Source of the DNA: Siphonodentalium dalli | Taxonomy: Eukaryota > Mollusca > Scaphopoda > Gadilida > Siphonodentaliidae | DNA: 64,000 nucleotides | NCBI GenBank assembly: GCA_032622095.1 | Contig: CP136068.1 | Coordinates: forward strand, 118,841,509-118,905,508 | Direction: 5' to 3' | In this document: positions 41,401-49,456 of the stretch, piece after piece | Position numbering within the stretch: the first letter of the stretch is position 1 | Layout: the number at the start of each line of letters is the position of its first letter | Notes under the pieces: model-generated | Seen by the model: only the letters and a program-made list of their open reading frames with translations | The model's database searches: none | Told to the model about the DNA's origin: nothing | Position numbers and translations under genes: made by a program

Positions 41401-43373
41401 GGGTTACATGATCTGCACGAACAAGGTTAGTAAGCTCTTAAACATTAATTATACCCCTATCCAAAAGATGGGGGCGATACTGGATTACATGCATCTGTCC
41501 GTCCATCTGCTCATATATCCAAGCCTTGAAATAGTGAGCCTGTCATTTGCAGAATGAGGTCCCCAGAGGGTGAATTTAATGATGCTATCGCGCACAGCGG
41601 GCTAGCATCACCAAATTCACCCTCTGGGGACCTCATTCTGCTTAGCCCTTAGCAGAATGAGGTTCCCAGAGGGTGAATTTGGTGATGCTAGCCCACTGCG
41701 GGATAGCATCACTAAATTCTCCCTCTGGGAACCTCATTCTGCAAATGACAGGCTCACTATTTCAAGGCTTGCATATATCTCAACCATGGGTTATCAGATC
41801 TCGATGAAATTTGGTATGCAGTTTTGTCATCAGGAGGGCTTTCAAAAGAGGGTTAATTGATGTTGTTCACTAGTGCTGAAACAGATATCCGGTTGACAAC
41901 CAGTTACTGTCGGCAACCAGTTGAAGTAAGGTCAACCGGTTAACCGCTATGTAATACACACACTCGATGTCAATGAAAAAATCTAACGTATACAGGTCCT
42001 TCATCAGCGCGAGACTGCCAACAGTAGCTTTTAAACACGAGTACTTTATCTATTTGGCCACAAACTTTATCACTCAAGGGTAATTGGTCAAAATTAAACA
42101 TATTCAAAGTCAGAATCGGGTGTGAGATCAAAAGACTTTCATGAAACGAATAATGCGTCTTTGATGTTCTGATGTCTGGGGAAACATGTGCACTGAGTCG
42201 TCTGCAAAGATCAATGCATCAGTGATATAAACATTTGCATATTGATGCAGACGCATTGATATATATATCGAATGAACTTCCAATGGCGACCTTTATCTTT
42301 TAGCAATGCAGTTCAGTCAAGCGTTGACGTACCTTGATACAACACAACAAGAACTAACCAGAAATCTGCGGTCTCAAGGTGAAGGATTCAAACAGGTAAC
42401 TTTTGAACATTATTTAAATAGGTCCATAATATTCAAGTTTAAAGGGGTACTGTACTCTAAATCCGGCCATTCATGGGACCCTCTCCTTTTATACTCCTCA
42501 GAATATATGCAGCAAATGAATGAATTGAGCCATGGCTTAGTGCAAATCACACTCGTGTATAAAAGTAGATGGTCCCACAAATGGCCTTTTCAATTTAGCA
42601 TTTTTTAACTTTAGCAATTTTTTCAATGATGTATATTTTGAAGACACCCACAGTTGCCGAGAGTACCAAATGTTCAGCACAAGTGGTATTGTGGATTTAA
42701 CCATGAGCCTTTAGCCACCAAAATAACATGAGTGGTAAAAATTTTGTATTTTATTTATACCAAAATTATTATTTTTTCCATGAATTTATTTACAATAGTG
42801 CTACTCCGCTGGTTACATTTAATATATATCCCCACCAAGTGACTCACATACGAAACTACCTATGACGAATGTGTGTCACATGTACCGATTCATTCCATTC
42901 AGTGATCCACCTATTTATCAGCCTAGTAAGTCATTTGATATTTCCTTTAAGATTTTCACTAGTTAACATGTTCAATGACGACACCCATTCAATTACATGC
43001 AAAAAGTACCATTTAACTCGGCAGTTAATGTTACATGAACAAGATATTTCAACTAAATGTAACATGGGAAATATTTTATTCATCTCTCCCATATTCAGGG
43101 ATATAACACGTCTGCCCTTCCAGGAAAAAATCCAACTATCCAAAAATGTATTTTCTCGCAATATATTCAATAGATTTGGTCGAAAAATAGTTTTAAGTTT
43201 TGTTGGATCTTTTTCCAGATGTATGGTTTATAAACAGCTTTTTCAATGCTACATGTTCATGCATAGCACCATTTATATTACAGCTGGAAGAAAGCTTCCA
43301 GACAAATAATAACTCTATCAAAGAAAACTTCAGTAGTATAGAAGACAGAGTGAACACTATGAGCAAGAAATGA
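11430..43373 (+). CDS. DCTN2: DCTN2: dynactin subunit 2 (dynamitin, p50), 13 exons
   Basis: Dynamitin is a coiled-coil subunit of the dynactin shoulder linking p150Glued to the Arp1 filament, and is needed for dynein cargo transport. Exons: 11430-11465, 15039-15110, 15641-15731, 18707-18771, 20739-20837, 21586-21746, 24853-25000, 26299-26364, 31861-31899, 38268-38426, 41323-41425, 42304-42395, 43284-43373. All have AG/GT borders and join in frame: 1221 nt, 406 aa plus TGA (human 401 aa). Conserved blocks are MADPKYANLPGI (exon 1), DLYQTDDLPEEDQ (2), DAYNKFKGKNV (3), DFSDHISRARRTGY (4), KYQRLQHEIREL (5), LEKILGPEASIDLSDPQGEL (6), VTYELYYRPEQAQFSKNAK (7), LEERLERLETVIG (8), a coiled coil (10-11) and MQFSQALTYLDTTQQEL (12). 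Introns 6, 8 and 9 hold large transposon insertions and arrays. Small exons could have alternatives that I cannot see. Confidence 0.93.
12610..13315. mobile_element. TA-flanked element with internal ~295-bp tandem repeat (DCTN2 intron 1)
   Basis: Ends CTCTCGGGCTCCAAATAA and TTATTTGGAGCCCAAGAG, both flanked by TA (12608-12609, 13316-13317), suggesting a Tc1/mariner-type non-autonomous element. Inside, blocks such as AAAAGTGCAGACCCAAATAA, AAAACATCAACTGTT and AGGTCAAGTATAGG repeat about 2.3 times with ~295-bp spacing. No transposase. Confidence 0.65.
13318..15038. other. Rest of DCTN2 intron 1
   Basis: No gene. It holds a short direct repeat near 13438-13502 (CATTGGCTGCTAATTGACAC / CATTGGTTGCTAATTGACAC), a C-run near 14828-14840 and several TACATGTA motifs. 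No transposon ends were resolved. Confidence 0.5.
15804..15870. repeat. Short hairpin in DCTN2 intron 3
   Basis: Arms ACTAGATACCTTGCATCCTC (from 15804) and GAGGATACATGGTATCTAGT (to 15870) pair with a few mismatches. A similar TTGAGGATACTTGGTATC sequence occurs near 56996, so it is repeat-derived. Confidence 0.65.
15871..16857. other. DCTN2 intron 3, no gene seen
   Basis: AT-rich. A CATCCTCATTGTTTAAT block occurs twice (near 16285 and 16375). Nothing else is recognisable. Confidence 0.45.
16866..17715. mobile_element. 850-bp non-autonomous hAT element in DCTN2 intron 3
   Basis: Inverted termini TAGACCCCGAAGCC and GGCTTCGGGCTCTA are flanked by the perfect 8-bp duplication GCGCACAC (16858-16865, 17716-17723). 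TAGA..CC ends plus 8-bp duplications fit hAT. Subterminal regions repeat GGCTGGC/GGCGGC short motifs, as hAT transposase-binding regions often do. A TTAACCCTTTCAATACCG terminus at ~17387 marks a nested TTAA element remnant. No transposase ORF. Confidence 0.85.
17724..18706. other. Rest of DCTN2 intron 3, with a dispersed repeat at ~18150-18370
   Basis: 18170-18240 (TGTCCCCGACATTCC, GGAGGACTA, GTAATGACCCTCGTCCGTG) matches, inverted, 62545-62612 in CAPN7. The CAGGGGACATTATGG stretch near 18352 belongs to it. The remainder is featureless. Confidence 0.5.
18784..20311. other. DCTN2 intron 4, possible hAT left end
   Basis: Begins CAGGGTTTCCGCCAGGGCGG directly after the exon 4 donor region, resembling a hAT terminus, but no matching right end was found. 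A C-run lies at ~19527-19549. No gene-like ORF. Confidence 0.35.
20312..20391 (+). pseudogene. Dead duplicate of DCTN2 exon 4
   Basis: 20338-20382 differs from the last 45 nt of exon 4 (18727-18771) at only three positions, and a donor-like GTACAT follows in place of GTATGT. Two of the changes create TAA in the exon frame (SQK-stop instead of SQNE). Just before it, 20312-20334 repeats the exon 3' end plus donor flank (TATGAAATGATATGTTAAGA). No acceptor precedes the copy. It is therefore a relic of a local duplication spanning the exon 4 donor, not a usable alternative exon. Confidence 0.8.
20392..20738. other. End of DCTN2 intron 4
   Basis: No repeat or gene recognised. It ends at the exon 5 acceptor ATTATCAG. 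Confidence 0.4.
20838..21585. other. DCTN2 intron 5
   Basis: AT-rich, no transposon boundary or gene recognised. It ends with the strong acceptor TTTGCTATTTTCAG. Confidence 0.5.
21783..24794. mobile_element. Double-hairpin hAT-type MITE, copy 2 (long form), split by a hAT element
   Basis: The left part (21783-21855, with ACTTGAAATAGTAT and CATTTGCAGAATGAGGTCC) and the right part (24435-24794) together make one long-form MITE like that at 59760-60174. They share a ~200-bp core (CCTCAACTGCTACGGGAAAC..., GAAACTGAACATAAGGG). The 2579-bp element at 21856-24434 interrupts it. The outer target duplication is not clear. It lies in DCTN2 intron 6. Confidence 0.7.
21856..24434. mobile_element. 2.58-kb non-autonomous hAT element nested in the MITE
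   Basis: Starts TAGTGTTGAAACGATTA and ends with the complement (AATCGTTTCAACACTA type). Subterminal CGACTAGTCGA repeats are present. The duplication is CCCGCATG / CCCGCATT (21848-21855, 24435-24442; 7 of 8 match). The host MITE family shows CCCGCAT once, confirming the target. Inside is a diverged tandem pair around 22740-22830 and 22940-23020 (GCGAAGAAACA, AACATGTGAC), a C-run at ~22361-22374, and an internal GGGTTCAAAGGGTTAA end near 24195. No transposase. Confidence 0.85.
25046..25495. repeat. Modular ~174-bp repeat, two diverged units (DCTN2 intron 7)
   Basis: Carries CGTCTGTCTGATGTC, then CATAACTTGAACATTAGTGC, ATGAAATTTGGTAAGGATG and TTATTCATCTTTGTTTATCT, and ends ATGCATCAGACGACAGTCC. 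These blocks repeat, diverged, in the second unit and match the larger array at 30434-31640. Confidence 0.75.
25790..25965. repeat. Dispersed repeat 'GTCGAAG-CACCTGTC', copy 2
   Basis: Contains GTCGAAGTCACCTGTCCGG, GATTTTATATCAATATTTTT and TTACTATGTTTAGAAC in the same order as copies near 2335 and 30035. Confidence 0.6.
26543..27154. mobile_element. 612-bp hAT MITE nested in TTAA element A
   Basis: Ends CAGGGTCCGCGCTG and CAGCGCGAACCATG, with a perfect 8-bp duplication GTTATTTA (26535-26542, 27155-27162). The sibling of the host at ~43879 reads TCTGTTATTTATCAAC without the insert, a natural empty site. Subterminal TTTTGCCAAATG motifs are repeated inversely. An internal 62-bp tandem duplication lies at 26873-26989. 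Confidence 0.88.
26873..26989. repeat. 62-bp tandem duplication
   Basis: GCATCTTAATAAAGGTGTTA and the following ~45 bases occur twice in direct succession, almost unchanged, so the duplication is recent. Confidence 0.9.
27446..29040. repeat. Array 1 of the 164-bp repeat (DCTN2 intron 8)
   Basis: About eight units from ~27551 to 28915, each with ATGGGAACGAGTCATTTTGG, AACATGGCCGCCAGC, CCATCTTGGATTTTAC and CTACAGGTCGTACCTTTAG. The right flank (28916-29040: TAATACATTAAATTATTCCC, AAGTTGAGCTACAGTG) is the same terminal sequence that ends array 2. On the left it abuts a ~120-bp flank repeat (GGGATTGCTACAAGTCAAC). Confidence 0.9.
29041..29850. repeat. Local ~120-bp repeat (GGGATTGCTACAAGT) around element B
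   Basis: TGGGATTGCTACAAGT...CATGTTCTTATGTATGGTG...AAGCTGCCCAATG occurs at 27452, 29045, 29158 (broken by element B and resumed at 29717) and in part near 29808. It seems to be a small tandem family into which array 1 and element B were inserted. Confidence 0.65.
29229..29716. mobile_element. TTAA-flanked foldback element B (family AGGTACTCAAT)
   Basis: TTAA (29229-29232) then AGGTACTCAATCCGAT, ending GGATTGAGTACCT then TTAA (29713-29716). The host repeat reads ...CTACAAGTT / AACATGTTC..., joined without the insert at 29045-29075. Arms contain GATTCGAGTCGAGGAA. Confidence 0.85.
30035..30215. repeat. Dispersed repeat 'GTCGAAG-CACCTGTC', copy 3
   Basis: TTCCGGGGTATAAAATAA, GTCGAAGACACCTGTCTGG and a related downstream block in the order seen at 2335 and 25790. 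Confidence 0.65.
30434..31640. repeat. Modular ~174-bp repeat array, six units (DCTN2 intron 8)
   Basis: Starts TTATTATACCCCC and GGGGGTATACTG with GTCCGTCCGTCCGTC, then units spaced 174, 174, 173, 175 and 173 bp (TGTTCATGTCRTAACTT at 30513, 30687, 30861, 31034, 31209, 31382). It ends GGGGGTATGCACCGGACGAC. Because 174 is divisible by three, plus-strand ORFs (30568-30831, 30886-31263) repeat a 58-residue phrase. Degeneracy and stops argue against a real protein. Confidence 0.85.
31641..31860. other. End of DCTN2 intron 8
   Basis: Short AT-rich stretch before the exon 9 acceptor GATTTTCCAG. Nothing recognisable. Confidence 0.5.
32142..38073. repeat. Array 2 of the 164-bp repeat, ~5.6 kb, with higher-order structure (DCTN2 intron 9)
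   Basis: About 34 units of a ~164-bp repeat (32280-37925). The left part is TTAGCTCAACTTTACTTTGT, GTCCGTGTGTGTGTG; the right part ends AAGTTGAGCTACAGTG, so TTAGCTCAACTT / AAGTTGAGCTA may be terminal inverted repeats of a composite element. The 24-mer beginning ATCTATTTCTCTATGATC lies outside both ends (32142-32165, 38050-38073). Three subtypes differ at the GCCGCCAGC block (GGATTTTACTC, GGATTTCAAAATT, CTGGACACCAGC). Longer periods are ~491, 654 and 1293 bp. Minus-strand ORFs of 60-94 aa are shadows of the repeat. Confidence 0.92.
33436..36021. repeat. Tandem duplication of a 1293-bp block inside array 2
   Basis: 33436-34728 and 34729-36021 look identical by eye, including private variants such as the missing C in CAGCAGCATC and the FHTKSKIEDGCWQPC-type reading. 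The identity continues ~65 bp further. This is a very recent unequal-exchange product or an assembly duplication. Confidence 0.85.
38519..39141. repeat. Modular 167-bp repeat with GGGGGGTATA ends (DCTN2 intron 10)
   Basis: Begins GGTATACCCCCCGTATTC and ends TTGCGGGGGGTATAAT, an inverted terminus. Two units start TAGGAATAAAAGCTSGGAC at 38684 and 38851. The right side has GACAGACGGAGGGACAG and GGATGGACGGACA, the complement of the GTCCGTCC leader of related repeats. Confidence 0.8.
39866..40700. repeat. Modular ~160-bp repeat, TTTAGCTCAACTGAGACG leader (DCTN2 intron 10)
   Basis: The leader TTTAGCTCAACTGAGACGAA and GTCTGTCCATCCATCTG are followed by units containing CAGATTTGTTCAAATGRGGTC (40027, 40186, 40509) and AGGGACATAACTC. 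The later units are diverged. Confidence 0.75.
40701..41322. other. End of DCTN2 intron 10
   Basis: No transposon termini or gene recognised. It includes a G-rich stretch near 40913-40926. It ends with the acceptor ATATTTTTTCAG. Confidence 0.45.
41453..41870. repeat. Single modular repeat unit interrupted by a MITE (DCTN2 intron 11)
   Basis: The leader GGGGGCGATACTGGATTAC and CTGTCCGTCCATCTGCTC runs to 41519. After the MITE it resumes CTCAACCATGGGTTATCAG, GATCTCGATGAAATTTGGTA, TGTCATCAGGAGGGC. The order fits the family at 30434-31640, in a different subfamily. Confidence 0.65.
41520..41771. mobile_element. Double-hairpin hAT-type MITE, copy 3
   Basis: Full-length CAAGCCTTGAAATAGTG...CAAGGCTTG, with a perfect duplication CATATATC (41512-41519, 41772-41779). 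Two successive hairpins with TAGC centres as in copy 1. Confidence 0.9.
42396..43283. other. DCTN2 intron 12
   Basis: No repeat boundary recognised. A 146-codon plus-strand ORF (42869-43309) runs through the exon 13 acceptor but shows no conserved motif and is treated as chance. Confidence 0.5.
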
Positions 43374-43512
43374 TAAGCGGTATGTAATCTACTAAATTAC
43401 TGAGAGCCCATTCCGTGACTTACTCTTATAAATGAAAACTGATAGCTATGAGCAAGAAATGATAAGTGGTATGTAATCTACAAAATTACAGAGAGCCTAT
43501 TCCATGACTTAC
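43357..43512. repeat. 67-bp tandem duplication over the DCTN2 stop codon
   Basis: 43357-43423 (CTATGAGCAAGAAATGATAA...) recurs at 43446-43512 with few changes, separated by 22 bp. The first copy ends the DCTN2 reading frame (MSKK-stop); the second lies in the 3' UTR and repeats the same codons and stop. Confidence 0.9.
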
Positions 43513-43721
43513 ACATAAAAAAATTTCACAAGATAGATTTCTCATAAAAAATATTGTAATTTACTAAAAATTGCCACATTTTCTGTCCAAATTCATAGAA
43601 TAATCGGAGAAAAAATTATTTCCCGCTGACATAAGTTCCTGTTGACTGATCTCTGTAAAACAAAATTATTATCTTATACCATCGAATCTATGCAGAAAGT
43701 TCAGGGAAGACAAACGCCATC

Positions 43722-45578
43722 ATTACAGTTACTCAATCTGATCAGAGGGTCCCCATATCATCAAGATACAACAACAACAACATTTCTTCAAAATGCACTT
43801 AATTATCAGAATGGATTAATTGCAACAAAACAATGCTATTAAACCACTGTCAACTATGGTATAAAATTTCCCAAAATCTGTTATTTATCAACATTTTGTT
43901 CAACAAAATATGGCCGTATTATCACTAGAGTATTCACAAAATTTGGCCGTATTACCACTTGTTATACGCCCGTTTGAAAAAACGGCCGTATTATAGTATT
44001 GGTCTGTCCGTATTTACTAATGACTACAGGTACTTATGTGGCTAAGATTGTGTAAAATGAATATTTATGTGCATAACTTCTGTTGCGTGGCTAGCCACGT
44101 AACAGCTTTCAGATGGACGTTCAAAAATGATCTATTTGGCCTAATCAGCTTATTTAATTTTGTAGTCACTCAAAATTTGGAAACAAAAAGTCCATCGATT
44201 TAGACATACATGACCCGTCAATAGGAGATGTCGGACACTGACTGACATTTATGTGGCTAGCCACCCAATCACGGACCTGTCAGTTTCTCCTATTCCACTG
44301 TCCCAGTTGCTGTGTGCAAGTTTTTGAGTTTAAATCAGCTTCTTCTGCTATAATTCCAACATGTTATGAATCCATAATCTGGAGTTTTATCACTATCTAC
44401 TACTTGATAGCCACATAAAATTTTATGGCTACTTGAGAAGCCACATAAAAACTAAAGCCACATTACCATTGCTAGCCACATAGGTCGGAGCCACATATCT
44501 ACCCATTTGTTCGTCTGTCCGTCCGTCCGGGCATCCGTTAACCTGGTTTCCGGATGATAACTTTAGTTAGAGTGAACCAAATTTGGTATGTGGGTTTATT
44601 AGCCGAAAAGTAAGTTCAAGTTCGAATTTGGGTTCCGCCCGCCAATTTTCACCGGAGTTATGCCCCTTATTTGACGTTTTTTGACTTAGAAAATCCTTGA
44701 AATTTGTTGTCCAGATGATAACTTTAGTATGGTTTATCGGAATGAATCCAAATTTGGTATATTACTTTCTCCCACCAAAACACAGGTCAAGTTCGAACTT
44801 GGGTTCTGTCCGACCATTTTTGGCAGAGTTATGCCCCTTTTTCGACTCAGAAAATTCAGTTTTTCTTATGTTTTTTGGTTTCCGGATGATAACTCGATTT
44901 TGGAATGTTTATACGCAAAACCCGTTTTTTTGTGGATTACATATATCGAAATACAGCTCAAGACCGAATTTCGTTTTAATCCGATAATTTTTGCGAGAGT
45001 TATGGCCCCTTTTTTGACGTATTTGACTTAGAAAATCCCTGAAATTTGTTGTCCGGATGATAACTTTAGTTAGAGTGAACCGATTTCAATCAAATTTGGT
45101 ATGTGGGTTTATTAGGAGAAAAGACAGCTCAAGTTCGAATTTGGGTTCCGTCTGCCAATTTTCACCGGAGTTATGCCCCTTATTTGACGTAATTTGACTT
45201 AGAAAATCCCTGAAATTTGTTGTCCGGATGATAACTTTACTAGAGCTTATCGGATTCAATGATAATTTGGTATACTACTTTCTCCCACCAAAACACAGGT
45301 CAAGTTCAAATTTGAGTTCCGTCCGCCAATTTTCCCCAGAGAGAGCGTATTTTGCACGCCCAGCGTAGCTCTTGTTTTTGACCGAGACAGTCTGTTTGAC
45401 GACGTGTTTCTGGGCCACAAATTATTGCACATATCGAGAAATAACAAACTTCAAAAATAGATATCTTATCACTCTGAGATTTGATGGGTGGGTTTCTCGC
45501 CTCGAATCAAATATTTTTTACCCCCGAAGCCAAAGAAATAGTAATTTAGGAGCGTTAATTCCAATAATGCATCTTTAA
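43722..45578. mobile_element. TTAA-type element C (family AGGTACTCAAT) carrying a modular repeat
   Basis: The left part, AGTTACTCAATCTGATCAGAGGGTC, and an ACAACAACAACA stretch match element A. The right part, CTCGAATCAAATATTTTTTA and GTAATTTAGGAGCG, ends near TTAA at 45575. The left TTAA is lost. Between them lie 43880-44510, with many AGCCACATA motifs in both orientations, and a five-unit array at 44514-45375. Confidence 0.65.
44514..45375. repeat. Modular ~170-bp repeat array, five units
   Basis: The leader GTCTGTCCGTCCGTCCGGGC is followed by TCCGGATGATAACTTTAGTT-type starts at about 44551, 44710, 44879, 45052 and 45222. Each is followed by AAATTTGGTATGTGGGTTTA-like sequence, CAAGTTCGAATTTGGGTTCC and GAGTTATGCCCCTT. 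Confidence 0.85.
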
Positions 45579-45803
45579 ATATGAGGAAGGTGCATATTTA
45601 TATAAAAAAAATTTGAAAACAAGAGCACCGCCACAGCATAATACACCTGTTGGCTTGTTTCAAATTGGATTTCAGAAAGAATCCATGATTTCAGAAAGAA
45701 TCCATAACATGGCCAAAAATGTTTTCAAACTTGCGTACCAAATTTCATTCCATTCAGTTAACATCAACTAAAGTCATCATCCAGAAACTAAGTAAATCCT
45801 ATT
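45579..45803. other. Unassigned intergenic DNA
   Basis: No gene. It contains a short duplicated phrase (ATTTCAGAAAGAATCCAT, twice near 45672-45708). Confidence 0.4.
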
Positions 45804-46052
45804 TTAACTCTTCCATGACTGGAGCTTCCTGAAAATTAGCAAAAACCCTGTGCCAATGCATTCTCTTATATATGCGAGCCTCGCATATATAAGAGAATAC
45901 ATTGGCCTAACAATATTTACCTTGACTATGTAAGCCAGTGCATTCTCTTATATATGCGAGGCTACCTATGGGAGACTCACATATATAAGAGAATGCACTG
46001 GCACAAGATCCTTAATGCTGCACCAGCACAGCTCCCATCATGAAAGGGTTAA
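45804..46052. mobile_element. TTAA-flanked foldback MITE (family CATGACT), complete copy
   Basis: TTAA at 45804-45807 and 46049-46052; ends TTAACTCTTCCATGACT and CATCATGAAAGGGTTAA. The core has two hairpins built from ATTCTCTTATATATGCGAG and its complement. Confidence 0.85.
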
Positions 46053-46134
46053 AAGCCGAACAAATAGACCAAAAGTATAATATGTCTCGTTTATTAAAAC
46101 GGGCATCTAAAAAACACCTCAGAACTAGTGCTAC

Positions 46135-46963
46135 TTAACCATTTGGCAGGTGAGTATGTCATATATGACGTCATATCCATGGGTGAATATATTAATGAGT
46201 AATATTGTCAAACTCTATGCAGGGTTTACCTCCCTTGATGACTCAGTAAGACCGCTGCTATCGGTGACATTTTACTCACATTTGGTGGACTTCCGCGATA
46301 TCAAGATATATACTAAGCGAGCCTCTCAACATGCTGCCTTTGTTAAACACACAAAATATCAATTAAAATTTGTGTAATTTCATACCTTAAGTTTGGAAAG
46401 TCCCATTAGAAGCAAAGAACTATATTGCGAAATGGTGTGATTGGGTTCTCCAATTATTTTATCAACACAAAAGTATAAACGCACATGGATGACAATGTCA
46501 CGACAGCACGCGAATTCCAATTTGCTGCAATTTTAATGAGTAGCTTGCGAAAATCAAACTACCGCTCTGATCCTCCATTCTGCTATTAAGTTTTTAGTGT
46601 GGGAATTGTTCTCAAAGCACATAGGAAATTTTACTTTCGGTTTTCGCCATTTTTGCTGGAAAACCCCGTGCTAAATATAGAAACCACGGACTAGTACCCA
46701 TCCGGTGACAGAGTCAGAAAGGAAGTATGACTGGTGTGCTCTGGTAGAGATTGTAATATTGTAATAAAGACAACATTATTAAAAGCACGAATCAATGTAT
46801 ATTATTAAAATAACATATGTACACATTATATCCATGAAAAGTTTCCTTTTAGGAGATAAGTGTTCGAAGTTATGATACGGTAACATAATATTACAAAAAA
46901 TGACAAATATATTGTTCCAACCGTAAAACAACATAAATATTGTTCTACCCGCCAAAGGGTTAA
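46135..46963. mobile_element. TTAA-flanked element E (family CCCTTTGGCGGG)
   Basis: Begins TTAACCATTTGGCAGGT and ends ACCCGCCAAAGGGTTAA (46960-46963), inverted ends with piggyBac-like TTAA. 829 bp, no transposase. Its right TTAA is also the left TTAA of element D. Confidence 0.75.
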
Positions 46964-47438
46964 AGGTACTCAATCTGATTAGACACTCCTACATTACTAT
47001 TTCTTTGGCTTTGGGGGTAGAAAATATTTGATTCGAGTCGAGGAACCCACCCATCAAAGCTCGAGAGTGATTAGATATTGATTTTTGAAATCTATTAATT
47101 TTCGGAGATGTGGGCCACAAGAGGGCAGAACCACATGCTCAAAAAGGACAAATTGCGGGTGTAAGATGGATAACTCTAAAATAAAGTGGTTACTGTTAAC
47201 AATAATAACCACTTGATTTTAAAGCTATCCATCTTACACCCGCAATTGGTCCGTTTTGACCACATGGTTCTTGCCAACTTGTGGCCCACATCTCCGAAAA
47301 TTAATAAATTGCAAAAATTGATATCTAATCACTCTGAGCTTTGATGGGTGGGTTCCTCGACTCGAATCAAATATTTTTTACCCCCAAAGCCAAAGAAATA
47401 GTAATTTAGGAGCGTCTGATCGGATTGCGTACCTTTAA
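46960..47438. mobile_element. TTAA-flanked foldback element D (family AGGTACTCAAT)
   Basis: Starts TTAA + AGGTACTCAATCTGAT and ends ATTGCGTACCT + TTAA. It is nearly a full palindrome: arms contain GATTCGAGTCGAGGAACCCA, a GGTGTAAGATGGATAACTCT block and their complements around ~47195. Confidence 0.9.
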
Positions 47439-49016
47439 CCCTTTGAACCCGACTGGCCGCAAAAGCGGCCAGCCAGAAAACGTTCATACACCCGACTGGC
47501 CGCAAAAGCGGCCATCAGCATTCAGTGACATCATAAACCTATGTAGCATGTGTATACATGTTATAACAATTGGTATATACACATATATCTATGTAAATGA
47601 TCCCAAGGAACTTCAGCAGTGCCATGGGTGCATGTGTATGAGTTTGTTGCCGACTAGTTGGGTAGAAAAACATGCGCATGCGCACAGCGCAGAATTCAAC
47701 AACCGTACATTATTTGAAGCGATTCGGGTAAAGCTCTACATTGCTGCGCGGTTCGCAGGATTGTAGAAAGACACCATTTCGATCACTCTTTTTGGTTTAA
47801 ATTAGTATTGCATACATAATCAGTGTTATGTCATATGCGAGGAAGGCGCACGCAGTTTCTTATTTGAGTCGATTTGTTTCGCGCATGCGCATAGGATAAA
47901 ATGATAAATGTATGGATTTTTGTGAAATGATACAATCACATCAAGGATCTCCATAGTACGTAAATTTGCGTTATACAGCTGCACGTTTTGACATTTCACC
48001 AGAGTAGTACTGAGGAAATGGGTTGCATGGTCACAATACCATCTAGTCCGATCTACTTGCGCGTGCACATTACAAACCCGTGGTCAAATCGTGCATTATT
48101 GAGCAATTATGTAAAGTTTAAGACTCGTGGCACCATTTGAACATGACCATCACCGTGCCCTATATGCGATGTCTAAAACGGGACGTAATGACATTGAATG
48201 CACAGGGAAGTGGTGTCATTCGATCACTTGGGCTATATGCTTAGCAACCATTGATACCGTTAAATACAAACTACATGTATGTTCAATCTTCTGACCTGAT
48301 GTATCTCCAGTTTCACAATAGGGTATTGACTGCAAAGAAAATTCCGTTTCTTAGCGCAGAATTATGCGACGCTATAAGCTATAATTGCATTATACTTTCA
48401 GTTCCGGGTAGTTGCTTAGAAACCGTTACCAGGGTGTGATCGTGTGGCAAAGTATACCGTTCTAAAAAAATTACACAGTGGCCCATGGGAACATACCTGT
48501 AAAACTTCAGACCTGTAGCACCATTTGAACATAACCATCAGCATTTGCATGCCAATAATGTCTAAATTGGGGCATAATACAATTGGATTCACAGGGCAAT
48601 GGTGTCATTCGATCATTTGGGGTATTTGCTTAGCAACCGTTGCTACCCCTTAAATACAAGTTAGGATCAGACTTCTGGCCAGATATATCTCAAAATTCAC
48701 AATAGGGTGTTGACTGCATCAAAATGCAATTTCCTTCGGCTGAAGTACGACCGTAAAAGCTATAATTGTATTTTACTTTCAATATCGGGTAGATGCATAG
48801 CAACCGTTACCAGGGAGTGACCACGTGGCAATGTAACCCGATCGTAAAATAATCAGTGGTCCATGGGGAACATACATCTAAAGTTTCAGAAATGTGACAC
48901 CACTTGAACATAAACAACACCATACATCTAAACACTGGCCACAATATAAAAAATACCACTGGGAGCCCAGGGTCAGGGTGTCGATCGTTGTGGGGAGCCA
49001 GGGTTCAAAGGGTTAA
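47435..49016. mobile_element. TTAA-flanked element F, 1.58 kb (ends CCCTTTGAACCC)
   Basis: TTAACCCTTTGAACCC at the left and GGGTTCAAAGGGTTAA at the right. Near the left end the 23-bp phrase CCGACTGGCCGCAAAAGCGG (+CCA) occurs twice, each containing the palindrome GGCCGCAAAAGCGGCC. The interior 48120-48960 holds a tandem repeat of ~385 bp (CACCATTTGAACAT at ~48131, 48519 and a diverged third at ~48898). No transposase. Confidence 0.85.
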
Positions 49017-49456
49017 AGCTCAACAACTACATTTTCAAAATTTTCTCTTTTTCAGATAATTCTTACAGGGTGCAATATCAGAGTAGTGCTTCACAACTAA
49101 ATTGGCGGATGGCTTAAATTCACTGACCCACATTCATCTATTGTAGAACACTCCTTTAAATTTGCATTGGTAATGGTGTCAGAAAATGCTGTGTAATATG
49201 GCATTGCAGTAACACTTTATTTTCATTGTATATTACTGTGTTGCAATAGCTGAAACCATCATAATAAAATTTACGATTTTCATCTTCTCCAAACTTCTGG
49301 CTGGCTCTTCAAATTATATTATTTTGATAATTTATTAATACAGGCTTTTCTCTGTAACTTCATTTTATTGAACTGGCCATAACTATTATAATTTATTACA
49401 CACTTAGCCGTGATTTATAAGGATTTCTCGGTGAATATTTTAAAAGTGATAATGTC

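Noticed and set aside
41871-42303. hAT element beginning TAGTGCTGAAAC
   Set aside because: A plausible left end exists but no matching right end or target duplication was found before exon 12.
42869-43309. 146-aa plus-strand ORF in DCTN2 intron 12
   Set aside because: No recognisable motif, and it runs out of frame into exon 13.
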